Both the position numbers and the translations under genes were made by a program. Positions 27,880-35,023 of a stretch of DNA of 35,023 nucleotides are shown piece after piece. The stretch comes from Methylococcales bacterium. GTDB taxonomy: Bacteria > Pseudomonadota > Gammaproteobacteria > Methylococcales > Methylomonadaceae. The stretch covers positions 1 to 35,023 of the forward strand of contig QVQF01000114.1 of assembly GCA_003584895.1 (NCBI GenBank). The letters are read 5' to 3'. Each line of letters opens with the position of its first letter. The first letter of the stretch is position 1. Below the pieces are notes generated by a model that saw only the letters and a list, made by a program, of their open reading frames with translations, did no database searches and was not told the DNA's origin.

Positions 27880-29226
27880 ATGACATCAACCAAAAGTAGC
27901 GTTGAACCAGTCACCACAAAAGTCAAAATCTATACGCGCTCTGAGCACAATATTTCACGCCGCCAAATCAGTGATAACGCCCTAAAGGTTTTGTATAAAC
28001 TACAAAAGGAAGGTTACGATGCCTACCTAGTAGGTGGCTGTGTGCGTGATTTATTATTAGGCCGAGAACCTAAAGACTTTGATGTGGTCACCAATGCCGA
28101 ACCTGAAGACATTAAAAAAGTATTTCGCAATTGCCGACTCATAGGTCGACGTTTTCGCTTAGCACATGTACATTTTGGTAGAGAAGTTATCGAAGTAGCT
28201 ACCTTTAGAGGCGCTGGCGAAGCTAAAAATGATGAACAAGTCCTGAATAAAGAAGGTCGCTTATTAAGAGACAATGTCTATGGCACTATTGAAGAAGATG
28301 TTTGGCGCCGAGATTTCACTGTTAATGCACTGTATTACAACATCAAAGATTTTTCAGTAGTCGATTATGTAGGCGGTATGGCTGACCATAAAGCCGCCAC
28401 ACTTCGTTTAATCGGTGATCCAGAAACGCGTTTTCGTGAAGATCCTGTTCGTATGCTACGCGCAGTGCGCTTTGCCGTTAAACTTGGCTTTAACTTGCAT
28501 CCTGATTGTGAAGCCGCGATGCACCAAGTCGCCGAACTATTGTCGCGCATCCCTTCTGCCCGACTTTATGATGAAACATTGAAACTATTCATGTTTGGTT
28601 ATGCTTTGCAAACATTTGAAATGCTCAGACATTATGGCCTTTTTCAAGTATTGTTTCCCTCTACAGAAAACTGTTTATCACTAGAAGAAAATGGCTTTCC
28701 ACGCCTACTGCTAGCAAAAGCCTTAGCAAACTCTGATAACAGAATTACTGACGGTAAAACCGTCACTGCTTATTTTTTGTTTTCAGCCTTTTTATGGGAG
28801 TCTGTGCAGCTTTTAGCCCAACAAAAAATGCGTAAAGGTGCCATTGAATTTCTCGCTTATCAAGAAGCGGCTAATGAAATTATTAGCAAGCAAGTTAAAA
28901 GCACTGCGCTACCTCGCCATATTACCTTAGCCATGCGAGAAGTATGGAGTCTACAACCTAAGTTCAATGCCCGCTATGGCTCTAAACCCAGTCGCCTAAT
29001 CACTCACCCTCGCTTTAGAGCTGGCTATGACTTTTTATTGCTACGCGCAGAAACTGGCGGAGCCGATTCTGAAATTGCAGAGTGGTGGGGAAAGTATCAA
29101 GTTGCTGACGACAATGAACAACGTAAAATGACTCAGCCTCCTCGCAAAGGTACAAATAGCAAACCTGCTCGTAAAAGAAACTATCGGGGAAAAGCCAAGG
29201 TAAGTCCTGCAGGCACCGAAGCTTAA
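27880..29226 (+). CDS. pcnB: Poly(A) polymerase I
   Basis: YLVGGCVRDLLLGREPKDFDVVTNAEPEDIKKVF, RRDFTVNALYYNI, basic C-terminal tail; followed by folK-panB-panC. Confidence 0.96.
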   Translation: MTSTKSSVEPVTTKVKIYTRSEHNISRRQISDNALKVLYKLQKEGYDAYLVGGCVRDLLLGREPKDFDVVTNAEPEDIKKVFRNCRLIGRRFRLAHVHFGREVIEVATFRGAGEAKNDEQVLNKEGRLLRDNVYGTIEEDVWRRDFTVNALYYNIKDFSVVDYVGGMADHKAATLRLIGDPETRFREDPVRMLRAVRFAVKLGFNLHPDCEAAMHQVAELLSRIPSARLYDETLKLFMFGYALQTFEMLRHYGLFQVLFPSTENCLSLEENGFPRLLLAKALANSDNRITDGKTVTAYFLFSAFLWESVQLLAQQKMRKGAIEFLAYQEAANEIISKQVKSTALPRHITLAMREVWSLQPKFNARYGSKPSRLITHPRFRAGYDFLLLRAETGGADSEIAEWWGKYQVADDNEQRKMTQPPRKGTNSKPARKRNYRGKAKVSPAGTEA

Positions 29227-29229
29227 CTA

Positions 29230-29251
29230 GTAAGGTCTTTTAGCACCTTAC
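29230..29251. repeat. Hairpin after pcnB
   Basis: GTAAGGT (29230-29236)/ACCTTAC (29245-29251); no clear T-tract, so not called a terminator. Confidence 0.4.
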
Positions 29252-29279
29252 GCCTATATCTGTCACTCTTGGAATAACA

Positions 29280-29777
29280 ATGAATCGCCCTGAAACAGCT
29301 ATTGCATATATCGGCCTAGGTAGTAACCTTGCCGACCCTGTCGCCCAACTTAAATCCGCACGCACTGCAATTCGTGCTCTAAAAGGCATACATGAATTAG
29401 CTTTTTCCAGCTTGTACTATAGCTTACCTATGGGGCCTCAAGACCAGCCCGACTATTTCAATGCGGTTATTGCCGTAGAGACTACATTATTGCCGATGGT
29501 CTTATTACGAGCCTTACAAACCATAGAAAATGCTCAGGGCAGAATAAGAAAAACTGAACGCTGGGGCGCTAGAACACTAGACCTAGATATCTTATTGTAT
29601 AACGACCAAACCATCGACTTACCAGATTTGACAGTACCCCATTCAGGCATCACTGAACGCGCCTTTGTTTTGTATCCGTTATTTGAAATTGCTCCGCACC
29701 TACAAGTGCCTGGCCATGGTGCTCTTGCCGATTTGCTTAGCCAGTGCCCTTTGGCTGGATTAAAACGCATCGACTAA
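29280..29777 (+). CDS. folK: 2-amino-4-hydroxy-6-hydroxymethyldihydropteridine pyrophosphokinase
   Basis: AYIGLGSNLADP, QDQPDYFNAV, RWGARTLDLDILLY. Confidence 0.96.
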   Translation: MNRPETAIAYIGLGSNLADPVAQLKSARTAIRALKGIHELAFSSLYYSLPMGPQDQPDYFNAVIAVETTLLPMVLLRALQTIENAQGRIRKTERWGARTLDLDILLYNDQTIDLPDLTVPHSGITERAFVLYPLFEIAPHLQVPGHGALADLLSQCPLAGLKRID

Positions 29778-29778
29778 C

Positions 29779-30594
29779 ATGAAGCCAATGACCCAAGACT
29801 GTACCCCAACTCCTTTAAGCATTAATGATTTGCAAGCCATGAAGCAACGTGGCGAAAAAATAAGCTGCTTAACCGCTTATGATGCTAGCTTTAGTGCCTT
29901 AATTAACAAAGCAGGAATCGACGTTATATTGGTCGGTGACTCTTTAGGCATGGTTATTCAAGGACACCAAACCACGCTACCTGTTTCTATTAGTGACATG
30001 ATTTATCATGCCCGTTGCGTTACTCAACCTAATCAACGAGCGTTTGTCATTGCTGACTTACCCTTTATGAGCTATTCCACGCCAATTATTGCGGCGGAGA
30101 ATGCAGCTAAACTCATACAACAAGGTGGCGCACAAATGGTAAAACTAGAAGGTGCTCGCGTTGAAACGGTACGCTTTTTAGTCGACCAGGGCATTCCCGT
30201 TTGTGGTCACCTAGGATTATTGCCGCAATTAATTAATCAATTAGGTAGTTATCAGGTTCAAGGTAAAACACCTGCGGATGCAGAAAGAATTCTCACCGAA
30301 GCCCATCAATTAGAAGACGCAGGCGCTACACTACTAATCTTAGAATGTGTTCCCGCTACACTGGCCAAAGAAATTAGCGCTCAACTCAGCATACCAGTGA
30401 TTGGCATTGGTGCAGGTGTGCATTGCGATGGTCAAGTGCTGGTACTTTATGACATGCTTAATATAAGCATCACTAAACGCCCACGTTTTTCTAAAAACTT
30501 TATGCAAGGCTCGCTCTCTATTGAAGCTGCGATAAGCGCCTATCATCAGGCCGTTAAGCAAGCCCTATTCCCCAGTATCGAACATAGCTTTTAA
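29779..30594 (+). CDS. panB: 3-methyl-2-oxobutanoate hydroxymethyltransferase
   Basis: KISCLTAYDASFSALINKAGIDVILVGDSLGMVIQGH, DLPFMSY; start may be 29788. Confidence 0.97.
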   Translation: MKPMTQDCTPTPLSINDLQAMKQRGEKISCLTAYDASFSALINKAGIDVILVGDSLGMVIQGHQTTLPVSISDMIYHARCVTQPNQRAFVIADLPFMSYSTPIIAAENAAKLIQQGGAQMVKLEGARVETVRFLVDQGIPVCGHLGLLPQLINQLGSYQVQGKTPADAERILTEAHQLEDAGATLLILECVPATLAKEISAQLSIPVIGIGAGVHCDGQVLVLYDMLNISITKRPRFSKNFMQGSLSIEAAISAYHQAVKQALFPSIEHSF

Positions 30595-30599
30595 GTACC

Positions 30600-31442
30600 A
30601 TGATTATCGTTAACAGCATCTTAGATTTACGCACAGCTATTAGCGCATGGAAGCAAAGCGGACTAAGCGTTGCGCTGGTTCCGACCATGGGTAATTTACA
30701 TGCTGGCCACTTAAAACTAGTCAATAGCGCCAAGCAGAAAGCCGATAAAGTCGTAGTCAGTATTTTTGTTAACCCCACACAATTTGGCGTGAATGAAGAC
30801 TTTTCAAGCTATCCTCGTACTGAACAAGAAGATCAGCTAAAACTAGCGACCGAAAACGCTGACTTATTATTCTTACCTGCTATTACTGATATTTATAGCG
30901 CTAACACGCTAACGGCAGTGAACGTTACTGGATTGTCAGACATCTATTGCGGCGCATCCAGACCCGGACACTTTAGCGGCGTTGCCACCATCGTTTGTAA
31001 ATTATTTAATTTAGTACAGCCCGATATTGCTGTCTTTGGCCTAAAAGACTTTCAGCAATTCACTGTAATTAAAACAATGGTTAGGGATCTCAATATCCCT
31101 ATTGAGTTGATAGGTGTTGATACACAAAGAGAAGAAAATGGCTTGGCCATGAGCTCAAGAAACAACTACTTAACAGACCTAGAAAGACAGCTTGCACCCC
31201 AACTTTATCAAGCCTTAGGTATTGCCCAATCGGCTATTCTAGTAGGTCAGCACAGTTACGCGGATATTGAACAGCAAGTGCTACAAACGCTAAAAAATGC
31301 CGGATTCATACCCGACTACTTTGCTATTTGTTGCAGCCATGATCTAAGCCCAGCAACCAAGCAAGATAAAGATATCGTCATATTGGCCGCAGCCAAGCTT
31401 GGTACAACTAGGTTAATTGACAATATTTACTTTTCTTTATAA
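30600..31442 (+). CDS. panC: Pantothenate synthetase
   Basis: VPTMGNLHAGHLKLV, SIFVNPTQFGVNEDF, GHFSGVATIVCKLFNLVQPDIAVFGLKDFQQ. Confidence 0.97.
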   Translation: MIIVNSILDLRTAISAWKQSGLSVALVPTMGNLHAGHLKLVNSAKQKADKVVVSIFVNPTQFGVNEDFSSYPRTEQEDQLKLATENADLLFLPAITDIYSANTLTAVNVTGLSDIYCGASRPGHFSGVATIVCKLFNLVQPDIAVFGLKDFQQFTVIKTMVRDLNIPIELIGVDTQREENGLAMSSRNNYLTDLERQLAPQLYQALGIAQSAILVGQHSYADIEQQVLQTLKNAGFIPDYFAICCSHDLSPATKQDKDIVILAAAKLGTTRLIDNIYFSL

Positions 31443-31481
31443 GCGCATTTTACTCAAAAACCCTGCTATTTCGAAATTGAT

Positions 31482-33542
31482 ATGAAACAAATCATTATTC
31501 GCTTAATTTTGTTAATGCTCATCACTAAATTCTCAATTGTGATAGCGGATGATCGTTTAGATATTAACAATAATGTGCAGCCATCCATTTCACTGACCAG
31601 CTATTTAGGTCTTTTAGAAGATAGTAGCCAACAATTAACATTTGCCGATATACAGCAAGAAAACATAAAGCCCCTCTTTAAAACAAATCTACCACCGCAA
31701 AAATCTATCAATTTATCCTATACATCGTCAGCTTATTGGCTACGCTTAATAATAGAAAACAGCAGTGATCTGACTATTGAGAAAATTATTGAGCTTAATC
31801 ACCCTTTACTGAAAAACGTAGATTTTTATTGGCAAATTGACCACAAAGATCATCAAACTATTCACACCGGCTACGCACTTCCTTTCGAGAATCGCGCCTA
31901 TAAAAGTAATATTTTTGCATTTCCAGTGCAATTTCCTGCACACAGTCATAATGTTATTTATTTAAGAGTTGCCTCCCCTAACGCCATGTTCATAATGGCT
32001 AATTTATGGGAACCCATGGCGTTTCAACAAAGAGAACGTAATGGCTATGCTTTTCAGGCCTTATATTTTGGTATTGTAATTGCCATCTCCTTGTTTAGTT
32101 TGGGCTTAGCGATAGCGACAAAAGAAACAATCTTTTTTATCTACTTTTACATGGTTTTTTTTATTGCTTGCGGGTTTCTAGCTAATAAAGGATTAGGAGC
32201 TGAATTTATTTGGCCGAACTATCCTTGGCTATCGCAAAGAGGGTCATTAATCTTTGGCGCATCCGCTTTATCAGCAATTTTATTGTTTATACGTGGAATA
32301 CTCAGCACCCAAAAACTAATGCCAAAAGTTGATTTGATGATTAAAGCACTCATAGGCCTACTTCTTATGATGGTTTTGTTACTTTTACTGACATTTGCAT
32401 TAGCTAAATTTACTATGATCCTGTTTGCTGTTACTGCAATTTCTATATTAATACCTGTGGTAATAGGTGTCATACAAAAACAACGCGCAGCTTATTTTTT
32501 AGCGATAGGTTTTTCTTTACTCGCTATTGGAATCGTAATTCGTGCGCTCCATGCTGTTGGACTCATTCAGGGCAGTTATTATTCGCTAAACGGCATTCAA
32601 ATTGGCTCAGCATTTGAATTATTAATGTTCACCTTGCTTTTAACCGATCGCTATCGCGCTATCCAGCAAGAAAAACTACATGGTGAAGTGCTCATAAAGC
32701 ATACCCATAATCAATTACTGACTAAAACTGAAGACCATAAAGCCGCGATCAATCATCAATTAGTACTAACTAATCAAGTCTATCAAATGCAAAAGCTCGA
32801 AAGCATAAGTCAACTCACTTCAGGCATTGCTCATGATTTCAATAATATTCTAGGGGCTATGGTTGGCTATAACGACTTAAACACCCTAGCAGCAGAAACC
32901 TGCCCAGACCCAAGTTTAAAGGACGAACTATTATTCAATACACAACAAATTGATACCGCAAGCCAACATGCTTTAAATCTGATTAAAAAAATGCTGGCGT
33001 ATTCGCGTCAACAACCCCTCGATAAGGCAATAGACCTAAGACCCAGCCACGAAGTTATTGATGAGCTATTAATCATCCTGCGTCCTGGCTTAACGACATC
33101 ATTTCAAATCAACACTGACATAGACCTAGACGTTACTATTCAAATAGATGCCACGCATTTAGGACAAATTTTAACTAATCTACTGGTTAACGCTCGTGAT
33201 GCTATGAAAGATCAGATGGGGGCGATATCTATCTCACTCAAGAAAATAACGGTGCATGAAGCTATTTGCAATAGCTGTGCACAAACGCTAGAAGGTGACT
33301 TTATAGAGTTGCGTATAGCCGACAATGGCATAGGCATGGAAGAAAACATCATTAAGCATATTTTTGATCCCTTCTTTACCACCAAAGACCTAGACAAAGG
33401 CACGGGGCTTGGACTTTCTATCGTCAGCAGTATGGTACATGACTCAGAGGGGCATATTGTGGTTGAATCTAATACGAGCCAAATGCATCAAGGCACTACC
33501 TTTCGATTATTCTTTCCATTAAATCTAAATAGGGGAAATTAA
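31482..33542 (+). CDS. 7TMR-DISM-type sensor histidine kinase
   Basis: Signal peptide, DISMED2-like periplasmic region (SSAYWLRLIIENSS), seven-TM region, H-box SGIAHDFNNILGAMVG, N-box LVNARDAM, G-boxes RIADNGIGM and GTGLGLSIV. Confidence 0.92.
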   Translation: MKQIIIRLILLMLITKFSIVIADDRLDINNNVQPSISLTSYLGLLEDSSQQLTFADIQQENIKPLFKTNLPPQKSINLSYTSSAYWLRLIIENSSDLTIEKIIELNHPLLKNVDFYWQIDHKDHQTIHTGYALPFENRAYKSNIFAFPVQFPAHSHNVIYLRVASPNAMFIMANLWEPMAFQQRERNGYAFQALYFGIVIAISLFSLGLAIATKETIFFIYFYMVFFIACGFLANKGLGAEFIWPNYPWLSQRGSLIFGASALSAILLFIRGILSTQKLMPKVDLMIKALIGLLLMMVLLLLLTFALAKFTMILFAVTAISILIPVVIGVIQKQRAAYFLAIGFSLLAIGIVIRALHAVGLIQGSYYSLNGIQIGSAFELLMFTLLLTDRYRAIQQEKLHGEVLIKHTHNQLLTKTEDHKAAINHQLVLTNQVYQMQKLESISQLTSGIAHDFNNILGAMVGYNDLNTLAAETCPDPSLKDELLFNTQQIDTASQHALNLIKKMLAYSRQQPLDKAIDLRPSHEVIDELLIILRPGLTTSFQINTDIDLDVTIQIDATHLGQILTNLLVNARDAMKDQMGAISISLKKITVHEAICNSCAQTLEGDFIELRIADNGIGMEENIIKHIFDPFFTTKDLDKGTGLGLSIVSSMVHDSEGHIVVESNTSQMHQGTTFRLFFPLNLNRGN

Positions 33543-33917
33543 ATGGCGGAACAGAAAATAAAGTTATTGGTTGTTGAAGATAATAAAATAATACGCAATT
33601 TAATTCGCATGACTTTTATACGCGAACCCGAAATTGAAGTATTTGAAGCCGAAAACGGTGCAGATGGCTTTAAATTATTTCAAGAACTGCATCCTGACAT
33701 TGTGTTGTCAGATATTATGATGCCCGGAGAAATGGATGGCTTAAGCTTATGTAGGGAAATTAAAGCGAGTAACAACCCTTGTTATGTCATTTTAGTTTCA
33801 GGTAATGGGCAACAAAATGATATCGATTTAGGCATGCAAGCGGGTGCCGATTTATACAAAGTTAAGCCGATTAGACCTACCGAGTTAATTAGTATCGTTA
33901 AAGCATATCTTGATTAA
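33543..33917 (+). CDS. Single-domain (CheY-like) response regulator
   Basis: LLVVEDNKIIRNLIR, PDIVLSDIMMPGEMDGL, YKVKPIRPTEL; starts directly after the kinase stop. Confidence 0.93.
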   Translation: MAEQKIKLLVVEDNKIIRNLIRMTFIREPEIEVFEAENGADGFKLFQELHPDIVLSDIMMPGEMDGLSLCREIKASNNPCYVILVSGNGQQNDIDLGMQAGADLYKVKPIRPTELISIVKAYLD

Positions 33918-33924
33918 AATCTCA

Positions 33925-35023
33925 TGCAAAAACCTCTCCCTGTTAGTTTTAGCGACGCCTTCCGCTTCTGGCTCAAACTCGGCTTTATCAGCTTTGGAGG
34001 ACCTGCCGGACAGATCGCCATCATGCATCAAGAATTAGTCGAGCGAAGGCGCTGGATTTCAGAACAGCGATTTCTACATGCACTCAATTACTGCATGTTA
34101 TTGCCGGGACCCGAAGCACAGCAACTAGCTATTTATCTAGGCTGGTTAATGCACAGAACTTGGGGCGGCGTGGTCGCCGGGCTATTATTCATTTTGCCCT
34201 CACTGTTTTTGTTGATCTTACTCAGTTGGATTTATCTGAGCTATGGTCATCTTCCTGCCGTTGCTGGTGTACTTTATGGCATTAAACCTGCTGTTACCGC
34301 CATTGTGTTGTTTGCAGCGCATCGCATAGGCTCACGCACTTTAAAAAACAGCCTATTATGGAGTTTAGCGGCATTAGCCTTTTTCGCCATCTTTGTATTG
34401 CATGCACCATTTCCATTAATCGTCTTGATCGCCGCTAGCCTTGGCGCGATTGGGGGACGATTTGCTCCTGATAAGTTTGCTATGGGTGGCGGCCATACTG
34501 CTGCCAAACATCACTATGGCCCTGCGCTTATTGATGACAATACACCCATTCCAGAGCATGCGAAGTTTCGTTGGAGCCACTTATTTAAAATCATCGCGGT
34601 GGGTTTGTTTTTGTGGACTAGCGTAATGAGTTATTTAACTATTCATTATGGTTGGAACGGTGCGCTTACCCAGATGGGCTGGTTTTTTACCAAAGCAGCG
34701 TTACTGACTTTTGGTGGAGCCTATGCCGTACTACCTTATGTCTATCAAGGTGCAGTAGATCATTACCATTGGCTAAGTGCTACCCAGATGATTGATGGCC
34801 TAGCCTTGGGCGAAACCACACCCGGCCCACTGATTATGATTGTCACTTTCGTTGGCTTTTTAGCCGGTTGGAGCCAATTACCCCTTGCTTCATCAACAGC
34901 TCTAATATCAGGTCTGGCTGGAGCTATAGTGGTCACCTATTTCACTTTTCTACCTAGTTTTCTGCTGATTCTGGCAGGCGGCCCTTTAGTAGAATCTACC
35001 AGAAACAATCTAAAATTTACCGC
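33925..35023 (+). CDS. chrA: Chromate transporter (ChrA family), truncated at right edge
   Basis: Hand translation from ATG 33925: MQKPLPVSFSDAFRFWLKLGFISFGGPAGQIAIMHQELVERRRWISEQRFLHALNYCMLLPGPEAQQLAIYLGW...; second half FFTKAALLTFGGAYAVLPYVYQGAV, GLALGETTPGPLIMIVTFVGF. No stop in the window. Confidence 0.92.

Noticed and set aside
27696-27926. 76-aa minus-strand ORF
   Set aside because: Overlaps the pcnB start and AT-rich intergenic DNA; low-complexity hydrophobic translation.
29230-29251. Rho-independent terminator after pcnB
   Set aside because: Hairpin present but no T-tract on either side, and folK follows in the same direction.

Overview
35 kb window, consistent with a gammaproteobacterial chromosome and possibly a methanotroph/methylotroph relative (lineage is inference). 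Left to right: (1) the 5' part of a minus-strand GH17-like/GT2 membrane glucan synthase fusion that runs off the left edge; (2) a SOUL haem-binding lipoprotein; (3) a respiratory nitrate/nitrite cluster: double-MFS NarK fusion, narGHJI, a hemerythrin-like protein and an AniA-type copper nitrite reductase lipoprotein with a His-rich insertion; (4) a co-directional minus-strand accessory module (about 16.0-20.5 kb): a VapBC-like toxin-antitoxin pair bracketed by ~112-bp coding direct repeats, a PLD-nuclease/SF2-helicase/DUF3427-like protein and an orphan HigA-like regulator, bordered by an array of five ~41-bp hairpin repeats; (5) photolyase, an EF-hand-like lipoprotein and a cluster of palindromic intergenic repeats; (6) housekeeping genes (ubiD, prlC, RDD protein, pcnB-folK-panB-panC); (7) a 7TMR-DISM-type histidine kinase with a single-domain response regulator; (8) a chromate transporter truncated by the right edge. 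The most interesting candidates are the accessory module, the hairpin array with a compensatory stem change, a predicted three-way-junction element and a perfect inverted repeat upstream of narK, and the nitrate/nitrite/hemerythrin cluster. All calls come from reading the sequence and motif recall; no database search or folding was run.
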